A stretch of 64,000 bases of DNA, taken from assembly GCF_003228315.1 (NCBI RefSeq), contig NZ_CP029693.1:3542001-3606000 (forward strand). The letters run 5' to 3'. Of this stretch, positions 50,710 to 58,083 are shown piece by piece; position 1 is the first letter of the stretch; every line of letters starts with the position of its first letter. Both the position numbers and the translations under genes were made by a program. The stretch is from Pseudomonas putida. GTDB lineage: Bacteria > Pseudomonadota > Gammaproteobacteria > Pseudomonadales > Pseudomonadaceae. Below the pieces are notes generated by a model that was not told the origin of the DNA, did not search any database, and saw only the letters and a list, made by a program, of their open reading frames with translations.

Positions 50710-51468
50710 TTACCTGGACTGAATGATGCTCAACCGCTCCCCGACCACCATCTCGGTGATCCAGTCCACGAGGATCGAGGTGTAGGCCTGCTGGGAAACC
50801 GGATCGCTCAGTGCATGGTCGGCCCCATCAATGATGCGGTGCGTCAGCGAGTGCGTCTGCTGGCACGCGGCGCGGTAGCTCATGATGGTCGCGTGGGGCA
50901 CGTAGTCATCGGTTTCGGACTGCACCAGCAGCACATCCCCGGTGAATTGCGAACAGGCATGCAGCGCCCGATTGCTGTCGGCGCGCACCAGCGTGCTGCG
51001 GTAATCGCGCAAATCGAGCTTGTCCAGATCGCGCTTGGGTGTGTGCCATTGATCGTCGCGATACAGCGCCGGCACCCGCAACGCCAGCCAGCGCACCGGA
51101 CGCAACGACGTCAGGATCGAGGCCAGGTAGCCGCCGTAACTGGTGCCCACCACGGCAATCGCCGAGGTATCGAGCGCCGGATGCGCGAGCAGGCGATCGT
51201 AGGCCGCCAGCAGGTCCCGCAGGTTGTCTTCGCGGGTTACCCGGCTCAGTGGAATACCGGTGCCGCCGGTGTGGCCACGCAGGTCGAAGGTCAGGCACAC
51301 ACAACCCAGGCCGGCGATGCCTTTGGCCCGTTCCAGGTCCCGTTCCTGGCTACCGCCCCAACCGTGCACGAAGAGCACGCCAGGGACCTTCGATTTGGGA
51401 CTGAGAAAGGTCCCGCTCATCTGCTCGTCATCAATGTCGATTTGAATGCTTTCGCTTCTAGCCGTCAT
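50710..51468 (-). CDS. alpha/beta hydrolase
   Basis: The 252-residue cytoplasmic hydrolase has the nucleophile elbow GTSYGGY with Ser110, the oxyanion strand VLFVHGWGGS, an acid in VQSETDDYVPH and His in DGADHALSDP. The fold fits dienelactone-hydrolase or peptidase S9-like hydrolases; the substrate is not known. It overlaps the upstream DUF3182 gene by 11 bases, so the two are co-translated. Confidence 0.88.
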   Translation of the reverse strand: MTARSESIQIDIDDEQMSGTFLSPKSKVPGVLFVHGWGGSQERDLERAKGIAGLGCVCLTFDLRGHTGGTGIPLSRVTREDNLRDLLAAYDRLLAHPALDTSAIAVVGTSYGGYLASILTSLRPVRWLALRVPALYRDDQWHTPKRDLDKLDLRDYRSTLVRADSNRALHACSQFTGDVLLVQSETDDYVPHATIMSYRAACQQTHSLTHRIIDGADHALSDPVSQQAYTSILVDWITEMVVGERLSIIQSR

Positions 51469-52567
51469 AGGGTTTGACCGTCACATATTTGAGTAGGAAT
51501 TCACTGTTTTCCGCAGGGCCGCGATAGACCTCGATGGCGTCCGCCGGCAGCGGCTGATCGATATAGGTCTCCACGCTGGACACCCGGATCGCGCGCATCC
51601 GCGGGTTGTTGACGAAACTTTGCAGGGCCGCCACTTCGGCGCTGCTGGCGCCGCCCATGCGCCAGGATTGTTCGAGTACGCCGCTGCGCTGTTTGCCGTT
51701 GCAGTCGATGCCCTGGGCGATGTCGTAGTTGCGCCGCGAGGCATAGAAAGCCGGATAGGCTTCATCCGCGGCGTTGTCGAAGACCTGGGCCTGGCCGATG
51801 GCCAGGCGTACGTCAGCGGTGAGGTCGAGTTTCAACAGCTCGTCGTAGCCACCCTGCACTACCAGCAGATTGGAGCCGCCGTACACCTCTTCGCCCTCGG
51901 CATCCCTGGTCAAGTATTGATCACCGCAGTAACTCAGCACTTTGTCGCCGAAGAAACTCTGACCCACGCTGTGGGTGACCACCTGATCCAGGTCCTGCTC
52001 GAGCACGACGCCTTCGGTGAACAGGTCTCTCGCTTCGGGGCGAGCGAGGATTTCGTCGAACCGGTCGAGGCTGTCGATCACCTCCTGACCGCGCCCGGCG
52101 CAGGCGTGAATCGGCTTGAGGCGGATCGGGCCGCTGTACAGCAACTGTTTCGCAGCGGGTCGCGCGTCATCCAGGGAAAACACGCTGAGGCCGTCGAGCA
52201 CTACACCGCGTACCCGCTCGGAAAACAGCGGCGCCCAGCCTGGGGGGGCTTGGGCCTGCCCATTCAACAGGCCATGGGTGATGGCCTTGGTGCAGATGAA
52301 GTCATGTTCGACATAACCGCCCCACAGGTCCTTCGGGCCTTTGACACCCAATTGCCGGGCAGCTTCTGCGCCCACCAGCGTTTGCGTAGGTAGCAGGTAA
52401 ATGTCTTTATCGCGATGCTGCTGCGGGTCATGGCTGCCGCCGAATTTGAGCCCGAGAATTTGCGCCAGCCACTTGGCCAGCGCGCGGTTGGTTTCGACTT
52501 CATGCTGCGGCGCATCGGGGCGCACGGAATGGGCGACCACCAGCTTTCTGGGGTTTGTCGGGGTCAT
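51458..52567 (-). CDS. DUF3182 protein, ATP-grasp-like
   Basis: The 369-residue protein belongs, as far as I can judge, to DUF3182. The middle part resembles an ATP-grasp fold: IRLKPIHACAGRGQ (substrate/ATP strand) and TEGVVLEQDL, then GGSNLLVVQGGYDELL near the C-terminal metal loop. The function is not known; the pairing with a hydrolase suggests synthesis and breakdown of an amide- or ester-linked compound, but this is inference. Confidence 0.8.
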   Translation of the reverse strand: MTPTNPRKLVVAHSVRPDAPQHEVETNRALAKWLAQILGLKFGGSHDPQQHRDKDIYLLPTQTLVGAEAARQLGVKGPKDLWGGYVEHDFICTKAITHGLLNGQAQAPPGWAPLFSERVRGVVLDGLSVFSLDDARPAAKQLLYSGPIRLKPIHACAGRGQEVIDSLDRFDEILARPEARDLFTEGVVLEQDLDQVVTHSVGQSFFGDKVLSYCGDQYLTRDAEGEEVYGGSNLLVVQGGYDELLKLDLTADVRLAIGQAQVFDNAADEAYPAFYASRRNYDIAQGIDCNGKQRSGVLEQSWRMGGASSAEVAALQSFVNNPRMRAIRVSSVETYIDQPLPADAIEVYRGPAENSEFLLKYVTVKPYDG

Positions 52568-52740
52568 GCGTCCCCCTTCGATCGGTGCTGGATGAATGTA
52601 GCGTAAGGGGTGCAGGGATCAGGCCAATCGCGGTGACGGGGAAAGGCTTTTGAAGTCAGACGGTTGAGAGAGTGGTGATGGCATGAGGCCTGTTTGATTC
52701 TGCACGAAGGTGCTTAGATTTCCGGCATTTTGCACGACTT

Positions 52741-52827
52741 GTGGGAGCGAGCCTGCTCGCGATGGCGGTGGATCAGACAGATCACATTGAATGGGCTGGC
52801 GCAATCGCGAGCAGGCTCGCTCCTACA
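52741..52827. repeat. REPIN downstream of glxA-type regulator
   Basis: GTGGGAGCGAGCCTGCTCGCGAT and its inverted copy around a 41-base spacer. With 20 bases to the next stop codon it may terminate the regulator transcript. The rest of the gap 52568-52846 shows nothing further. Confidence 0.9.
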
Positions 52828-52846
52828 GGGGTTCAGGGGGGGGTAA

Positions 52847-53839
52847 CTATCGTGCAGCGGCATTCGGGGTGACCCCAAACCGCGTCCGATAATCACTCGG
52901 CGCCAGCCCGGTGATTTTCTTGAAGGTCGAACGAAACGCCCCCGGGTCCTGATAACCCACGGTCCAGGCTATGTGATCGATGGTGCCATTGGTGAACTCG
53001 AGCATTTCCCGCGCCTTGCCCACTCGCAAGTGCTGGCAGTACTCCGTGGGCTTGAGGCCGGTTGCCGCGCGAAAGCGCCGCAGGAACGTGCGTTCTTCCA
53101 GCCCCGCGCGCTCGGCCATCGCCGTCAGCGAGACATCGGTGGCGCCGGTACTTTGCAGCCAGTGCTGGACCTTGAGAATCGCGGCATCGCCATGGCTGAG
53201 GATCGGCGCAAAGTTGCTGCCGCATTCACTGGCGCTGTCGCTGTGCTCCACCACCAGGAAACGCGCGGTGCTGGTGGCGATGCTCGGCCCCAGCAAGCGG
53301 TCGACGATGCGCAGGCCCAGTTCGGACCAGGCCATCAGGCCGGCGGTGGTGATCAGGTCGCCGTCATCGACGATAGGCGTATCGGCCTTGAGCTTGATCG
53401 CCGGGTAACGCTCGGCAAAGGACTTGGCCGACGTCCAGTGAGTCGTGGCGCTACGGCCGTCGAGCAAACCGCTTTCGGCCAACAGCAGCGACCCCACGCA
53501 TACACCGCCCAGGGTCGCGCCACTGGCGTGCTGCTGCCGAAGCCAATCGAGCAAGGCCCGGGGTGCCTGGCCCTCGCTGAACCCGGCAATCGACGGCGGG
53601 ATCAACACCGCCACCAGAGCACCGTCGGAACCGCCGTGGCTGTCATAGACCCGAACCGGCGCCTGATCGCCCTCGACCTGCCAATGGCTGACGCGCAGCA
53701 ACGGCAGTTGCGCCGCCTGGTGCTCGGCGGCGATCCGGTTGGCCACCCCGAACAGGTCGGTCAAGCCATGCACCGCCGCCATCTGGGCGCCGGGATAGAT
53801 CAACACGCCCAGTTCGACGATTGCCCGTTGTGCATCCAT
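52847..53839 (-). CDS. GlxA-family AraC-type regulator with DJ-1-like domain
   Basis: The 330-residue regulator starts at ATG 53839. Residues about 1-190 form a DJ-1/PfpI-like sensor domain, with the nucleophile-elbow segment GATLGGVCVGSLLLAESGLL, and residues about 220-320 an AraC pair of helix-turn-helix motifs (TAMAERAGLEERTFLRRFRAATGLKPTEY, then AWTVGYQDPGAFRSTFKKITG). It is transcribed away from the isochorismatase-family gene with a 102-base shared promoter region, so that gene is probably its target. Confidence 0.93.
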   Translation of the reverse strand: MDAQRAIVELGVLIYPGAQMAAVHGLTDLFGVANRIAAEHQAAQLPLLRVSHWQVEGDQAPVRVYDSHGGSDGALVAVLIPPSIAGFSEGQAPRALLDWLRQQHASGATLGGVCVGSLLLAESGLLDGRSATTHWTSAKSFAERYPAIKLKADTPIVDDGDLITTAGLMAWSELGLRIVDRLLGPSIATSTARFLVVEHSDSASECGSNFAPILSHGDAAILKVQHWLQSTGATDVSLTAMAERAGLEERTFLRRFRAATGLKPTEYCQHLRVGKAREMLEFTNGTIDHIAWTVGYQDPGAFRSTFKKITGLAPSDYRTRFGVTPNAAAR

Positions 53840-53941
53840 TGTCAGTTTTCCCCCTTCTATTGTCGGTGCGGCCAATCCCGGCCAGACGCGTCAGCGCCAA
53901 TACTTCATTCCACACCCAAACCCCACTTAGAGGAAACAGTC

Positions 53942-54490
53942 ATGGCCAAGCAAGCACTCATCGTAGTAGATATCCAGAACGACTACTTCCCCCAGGGCAA
54001 GTGGCCGCTGGCCGGTGCCGATGCCGCCGCAGACAATGCCGTGCGCCTGCTCAAGGCCTTTCGTGAGGCGGGCGATTCGGTGGTGCACATTCGCCACGAA
54101 TTCACCTCAGACGCCGCACCGTTCTTCACCCCTGGCTCCGAAGGCGCAAAACTGCACCCCAAAGTCCTCAACCAGGCCAATGAGCCGGTGGTGCTCAAGC
54201 ACTTCGTCAACTCGTTCCGTGAAACCGAATTGCAGTCGATCCTCGACGAACAAGGCATCAAGGAACTGGTGGTGGCCGGCAGCATGAGTCACATGTGCAT
54301 CGATGGCATCACCCGTGCCGCCAACGATCTGGGCTACAGCGTCACGGTGATCCACGACGCCTGCGCCTCCCGCGATCTGGAGTTCAATGGCCTGACCGTT
54401 CCGGCGGCCCATGTGCATGCTGCGTTCATGTCGGCGCTGGGCTTTGCCTACGCCAAGGTGGTGTCCACCGAAGAGTTCCTGTCTGCGTAA
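53942..54490 (+). CDS. isochorismatase-family cysteine hydrolase
   Basis: The 182-residue hydrolase has the isochorismatase/nicotinamidase triad: Asp10 in VVDIQNDYF, Lys86 in VVLKHF and Cys119 in SMSHMCIDG, with the cis-peptide VVAGSMS before the Cys. Start at ATG 53942 is supported by AGAGGAAAC upstream. Substrate cannot be told from sequence; relatives cleave nicotinamide, N-carbamoyl sarcosine or isochorismate. Divergent GlxA-type regulator upstream. Confidence 0.93.
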   Translation: MAKQALIVVDIQNDYFPQGKWPLAGADAAADNAVRLLKAFREAGDSVVHIRHEFTSDAAPFFTPGSEGAKLHPKVLNQANEPVVLKHFVNSFRETELQSILDEQGIKELVVAGSMSHMCIDGITRAANDLGYSVTVIHDACASRDLEFNGLTVPAAHVHAAFMSALGFAYAKVVSTEEFLSA

Positions 54491-54500
54491 CCCCCTCCTC

Positions 54501-54567
54501 GTTGGAGCATGGCTTGCCCGCGATGGCGTCCTTGAGATCGCTATCGCGGGCAGGCCTTGCTCCTACA
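54501..54567. repeat. REPIN, degenerate GCAAGGCTTGCCCGC class
   Basis: GTTGGAGCATGGCTTGCCCGCGAT and an inverted ATCGCGGGCAGGCCTTGCTCCTAC arm around a short spacer. The left arm has two changes from the class consensus. Confidence 0.8.
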
Positions 54568-54580
54568 GTTCGTTGTAAAT

Positions 54581-54664
54581 CTCACTCTTTTTTGTGTGTC
54601 AGAAAATCTCACGCGTGAGCCATTGTGAGTCACCGGAATTGACTGTAGTGTTTCCACGCGTGAG
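54581..54664. promoter_or_regulatory. cluster of CTCAC/GTGAG half-sites before the yjf operon
   Basis: Five copies of the pentamer CTCAC or its complement GTGAG lie in 84 bases: 54581-54585, 54608-54612, 54615-54619, 54625-54629 and 54660-54664. Two form the perfect palindrome CTCACGCGTGAG at 54608-54619, and CACGCGTGAG recurs at 54655-54664 in front of TTTT, mirroring AAAA before the first palindrome. The last site ends 21 bases before the start codon. The arrangement looks like an operator with several half-sites. Confidence 0.55.
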
Positions 54665-54685
54665 TTTTCGTAACGGAATGGCACC

Positions 54686-55375
54686 ATGAAAAGCAGCTCT
54701 CCATCAGATGCACCTGTCGGACCCGGAAACGAACCGGCAAGCCGCAAGGAAGAGCGCTCGAAACCGTCCACGAAAAAGCCGTCGAGCTTCTACATGAAGC
54801 AGATGCGCGCTGGACTGGCCGCCGCCGGTTATGTGAAACACGAGGCTTGGGTGCTTCCCGAAAACCGAAGCCTGCTCAAGCAAATGGAGCAACAGCTACG
54901 CCAACCGATTCAGGCTGGCTCATTCATGTCGGAGAATTACATGAGCGCAGGTAACAACTGGACCATCGATCGCCTGTTCACCGCCCTTCAGGCTCTGGAC
55001 GAAGTGGTATCGCAAGAAATCACCCTTTCTCTCGTTCAGGGCTCCGAATCCAGCATCAAGCTGGAAATGAACGAGTCCGGCGGGCTGCCGATCTACGTCG
55101 CGGTGGTTGGCGAGCAGATCATTGTCGACACCGTACTGGTCGACATCGACTCGATCAGTGACGTGCGTGCCTTCAACGATGCCGTGCTGCGCAGCCGCGA
55201 GCTGTTCCCGCTGTCCTCGATCGGTATCGAGTCCATGCCGAACGGGCAGACCGTCTACAACATGTTCGGCGCGCTGAGCTCCGACTCCAGCCTGACCAAC
55301 GTGGTCACCGAGATCAAAACCCTGGTGGACAACGTGCATCGCGCCAGCGAAGCCTTCGAACACTTCTTCAAGTAA
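54686..55375 (+). CDS. yjfI: YjfI/DUF2170 protein with N-terminal DNA-binding-like extension
   Basis: The 229-residue protein has a C-terminal DUF2170 (YjfI) domain at about 88-229, recognised by FPLSSIGIES, VYNMFGALSSDSSL and the final VTEIKTLVDNVHRASEAFEHFF. The first 33 residues are disordered and charged. Residues 34-74 read like a ribbon-helix-helix or MazE-type module: a helix FYMKQMRAGLAAAGY, a strand KHEAWVLP and a helix NRSLLKQMEQQL. E. coli YjfI lacks this part. With the operator-like half-sites just upstream, autoregulation is a natural idea. First gene of the yjf operon. Confidence 0.85.
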   Translation: MKSSSPSDAPVGPGNEPASRKEERSKPSTKKPSSFYMKQMRAGLAAAGYVKHEAWVLPENRSLLKQMEQQLRQPIQAGSFMSENYMSAGNNWTIDRLFTALQALDEVVSQEITLSLVQGSESSIKLEMNESGGLPIYVAVVGEQIIVDTVLVDIDSISDVRAFNDAVLRSRELFPLSSIGIESMPNGQTVYNMFGALSSDSSLTNVVTEIKTLVDNVHRASEAFEHFFK

Positions 55376-55414
55376 TCCTCATCTTCCAAGCCATTCGCAA
55401 ACAGGGAATTTCCA

Positions 55415-56113
55415 ATGACTCAGTCCATCTGGAGCAAGTTGTTCACCGCATTGCGCGGCGGCGCCAGCGAAGTCGGCGAAGCCATCGTCGACCAGCAGGC
55501 CCTGCGCATCCTCGACCAGGAAATCCGCGACGCCGACAGCGCCCTGGCCAATGCCCGGCGCGAACTGGTCACCATCATGGCCAAACACAAACTCTCGGCG
55601 GACCGCGTCAGCGAGTACAACGCCAAGATCAAGGACCTGGAGTCCAAGGCATTGGCCGCCATCCAGGCCAACCGCGAAGACCTGGCGCTCGAAGTGGCCG
55701 AGGCCATCTCGACGCTGACCAACGATCTGGATACCGAGCAAAAGCAAGCCACCGAGTTCGGCACCTACGCCGACAACATGCGCAAGGACATCAACAAGGC
55801 TGAGGCGCGGATCAAAAGCCTGCGCCAGCAAGTGGACATGGCCAAGGCCCGCGAAAGCGTGCAGAAGGCCCAGGTCAGCGCTTCGATTGCCAGTGGCGGC
55901 GCCAATGGCAAGCTGGAAACCGCGGTCGGCACCCTCAATCGCCTGCAAGCCAAGCAACAGCAGCGCGCGGCTGAGCTGAGTGCCCAGGATGAACTGGCCG
56001 ATGCTTCGAACGGCAACGATCTGGAGCGCAAACTGCGCGAGGCCGGCATCACGCCGGACGCCGGCAGCGCCAACGCCATTCTCGAACGCCTGAAAAAACA
56101 ATCGGCCGAGTAA
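55415..56113 (+). CDS. yjfJ: YjfJ, PspA/IM30-family membrane-stress protein
   Basis: The 232-residue protein is a PspA/IM30 (ESCRT-III-like) coiled-coil protein. It starts WSKLFTALRGGASEVGEAI, a short amphipathic region, and continues as long helices (about 25-200: QALRILDQEIRDADSALANARRELV and so on). PspA-family proteins coat stressed inner membranes and limit proton leakage. It lies 39 bases after yjfI. The E. coli operon yjfIJKLMC has the same order. Confidence 0.94.
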   Translation: MTQSIWSKLFTALRGGASEVGEAIVDQQALRILDQEIRDADSALANARRELVTIMAKHKLSADRVSEYNAKIKDLESKALAAIQANREDLALEVAEAISTLTNDLDTEQKQATEFGTYADNMRKDINKAEARIKSLRQQVDMAKARESVQKAQVSASIASGGANGKLETAVGTLNRLQAKQQQRAAELSAQDELADASNGNDLERKLREAGITPDAGSANAILERLKKQSAE

Positions 56114-56136
56114 TCCAGCGGGCAGTCGCGCAACAG

Positions 56137-56170
56137 GAAGGGCATAGATTGCCCTTCTTTCATTTTGCCG
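56137..56170 (+). terminator. hairpin terminator-like element between yjfJ and yjfK
   Basis: GAAGGGCA at 56137-56144 pairs perfectly with TGCCCTTC at 56150-56157 around a five-base loop, followed by TTTCATTTT. It would lower expression of the downstream genes relative to yjfI-yjfJ. Confidence 0.65.
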
Positions 56171-56219
56171 AATCGAAGGAACGCGCCTGCCTCGCCTCTG
56201 CCCCTCAAGGAAGTCTTTA

Positions 56220-56900
56220 ATGGGATGGTTTAAAAAGTTGATGGGGCTTGAGGCCCCGAATGCGGACTCCAAGTGGATCGCCAACGACAACGTGCCGTTC
56301 AATGAGACACCCACCGGGCCGCTGGGCCTGGCATTCGGCAAGGGTGTGATGTTCGATTCGACCCTGAAGCTGCTGCTGGACGGCAAAACCTCTGTCGCGA
56401 TCCCCGAGTCCCAGCAGGTCTGGAGCGCCGGCACCATTGAACTGGGCCAGTCGACCTGGCTGTCCCGCTTTTACCTGAACGACGAAGACCATTGGCTGCA
56501 GGTGCACACCACCGGCGATGTCGCCGGCCAGGTCGAGTCGGTGATCCTGTTCAATTACCTCGACTACATCACCATCAACAGTGAAGCGCAGCTTCGACAA
56601 CTGGCCGGCCCCGACAGCCTGATCGGCTTGCCGACCTTCACTCATGACGGCGTTGTATACACCCGCGAATGGGGCAGCGAGGCAGGCCAGACGGAACTGG
56701 TGGCGCTGAGCGAGCACCTGAGCAACCAGAATGAGACCTACCGCATCGAGCACCATTCGATGCTGTACGCCCGCGACACAGGCCTGACCAATCGCCGGGA
56801 ATTCCTGCTGTTCTCCGTTGAAGAAGATGCCGAAGGCACTATCAGTCTGAGCACATCGCGGGGCATCTCGCTGTACACCACTGATCTGACCGTTTTTTAA
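56220..56900 (+). CDS. yjfK: YjfK/DUF2491 protein
   Basis: This 226-residue soluble protein belongs to DUF2491 by length and place in the operon. No catalytic motif or signal is evident. It is acidic, with many beta strands, such as SWIANDNVPFNE, TIELGQSTWLSRFYLNDEDHWLQVHT and REFLLFSVEEDAEG. It lies 106 bases after yjfJ, with the hairpin at 56137-56170 between. Function unknown. Confidence 0.88.
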   Translation: MGWFKKLMGLEAPNADSKWIANDNVPFNETPTGPLGLAFGKGVMFDSTLKLLLDGKTSVAIPESQQVWSAGTIELGQSTWLSRFYLNDEDHWLQVHTTGDVAGQVESVILFNYLDYITINSEAQLRQLAGPDSLIGLPTFTHDGVVYTREWGSEAGQTELVALSEHLSNQNETYRIEHHSMLYARDTGLTNRREFLLFSVEEDAEGTISLSTSRGISLYTTDLTVF

Positions 56901-56914
56901 ACAGGACGTTTTCC

Positions 56915-57343
56915 ATGCTCGAAGCACTCTCCATTTCGTTGAACAAAGCCGCCGTGCTCGGGTTTGTTTCTTACCTTCTCGGCGCCGCGGTGCTGTTCGC
57001 GCTGTTCCAGTGGGTCTACACCCGAATCACGCCCCACAAGGAATTCGAACTGATCCGCTCCGGCAACGTTGCCGCGGCCATCGCCCTCGGTGGCGCGGTC
57101 ATCGGTTTCGCCATTCCTGCCAGCAATGTCATCGCCTACTCGATCAGCATCCTGGATTTCGTGATTTGGGCCGTGATCGCCGCTTTCGTCCAGTTGCTGG
57201 CGTTCCTGATGACCAGCCTGGTGCTCAAGGGCGCTTCCGAGCGCATTCAAAAAGGTGAAATCGCGGCGGGTATCTACGTGGCGGCAGTGGCCATCAGCGT
57301 CGGCATGTTGAACGCCGCGTGCATGACCCCTTCCCAGAACTGA
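56915..57343 (+). CDS. yjfL: YjfL/DUF350 membrane protein
   Basis: The 142-residue inner-membrane protein has four hydrophobic helices (about 14-32, 52-70, 78-100 and 118-135) and the DUF350 signature NVAAAIALGGAVIGFAIP. The family is linked in many genomes to PspA- and glutathionylspermidine-synthase-like genes, as here. It lies 14 bases after yjfK and 16 bases before yjfM. Confidence 0.94.
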   Translation: MLEALSISLNKAAVLGFVSYLLGAAVLFALFQWVYTRITPHKEFELIRSGNVAAAIALGGAVIGFAIPASNVIAYSISILDFVIWAVIAAFVQLLAFLMTSLVLKGASERIQKGEIAAGIYVAAVAISVGMLNAACMTPSQN

Positions 57344-57359
57344 CCGCGCGGAGATCCGG

Positions 57360-58070
57360 ATGAAACGAAGCACGTACGTACAGCTTTCGCTGGCCGCGTC
57401 GGTCGCCATGGCGATATCAGGCTGCGGGCCGACGGAAAAAACCTACTCGGTGCAGAAGAAGTACAACTTCCAGTCGGTTCAGCAGTGTGCCGATGAAAAA
57501 CTCCCGGTGGACGTTTGCTCCGACGCCTACATGACCGCCCTGGCCGAGCATCGCCGCATCGCCCCGGTGTACGACAGCCAGGCCGATTGCGACGCCGACT
57601 TCGTTACCGACTGGTGCCAGCAGGACTCGAACGGCAAGTTTATCCCCAGGCTCGGCGGCTTTGAGCTGACGGCGGATGGCCAGGTCACTCAATCCCAGGT
57701 CGATGCTGCACGGGCACAGTTGCCTGCATCCGAAGCCAACAATGGCGGCTCGGGGTTCTCCACCGGCAGCCTGCTGACCGGCCTGCTGATCGGCAACATG
57801 CTGAGCAACAACCGAAACAGCTACTACTCGGAGCCGGTGTACCGCTATCGCGATGATCGCGGCAGTTACGCGTCCTCGACACTCAGCCAGCGAATCGCCA
57901 AGGGCACGACGTTCACCCGGTCCAACCAGGCGAAGTACGGCAGTGGCTACAGCACCTCGAGTATCCGCTCGTCCAGCAAACCGATCTCCGTGGCCTCCTC
58001 CACCTCCCGTGGCGGTTTCGGCAGCAAGGCCAGTGCCCGCAGCGGCTGGGGCGGCGGATCGAGCAGTTAA
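57360..58070 (+). CDS. yjfM: YjfM/DUF1190 lipoprotein
   Basis: The 236-residue lipoprotein has lipobox ISGC (Cys22) and the DUF1190 region SVQQCADEKLPVDVCSDAY with cysteines. The later half is Ser/Gly-rich and ends GGFGSKASARSGWGGGSSS, a low-complexity tail. Family members are outer- or inner-membrane lipoproteins of unknown function next to yjfC. It lies 13 bases before yjfC. Confidence 0.92.
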   Translation: MKRSTYVQLSLAASVAMAISGCGPTEKTYSVQKKYNFQSVQQCADEKLPVDVCSDAYMTALAEHRRIAPVYDSQADCDADFVTDWCQQDSNGKFIPRLGGFELTADGQVTQSQVDAARAQLPASEANNGGSGFSTGSLLTGLLIGNMLSNNRNSYYSEPVYRYRDDRGSYASSTLSQRIAKGTTFTRSNQAKYGSGYSTSSIRSSSKPISVASSTSRGGFGSKASARSGWGGGSSS

Positions 58071-58083
58071 GGAAAGCCCGGCC

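Noticed and set aside
52973..53941. Extension of the isochorismatase-family frame far upstream on the plus strand
   Set aside because: The extension runs antisense through the GlxA-type gene; the hydrolase family start and a ribosome site are at 53942.
57853..58083. Longer start for yjfC inside yjfM
   Set aside because: The extra residues are low-complexity and overlap yjfM; ATG 58084 matches the family start and length.
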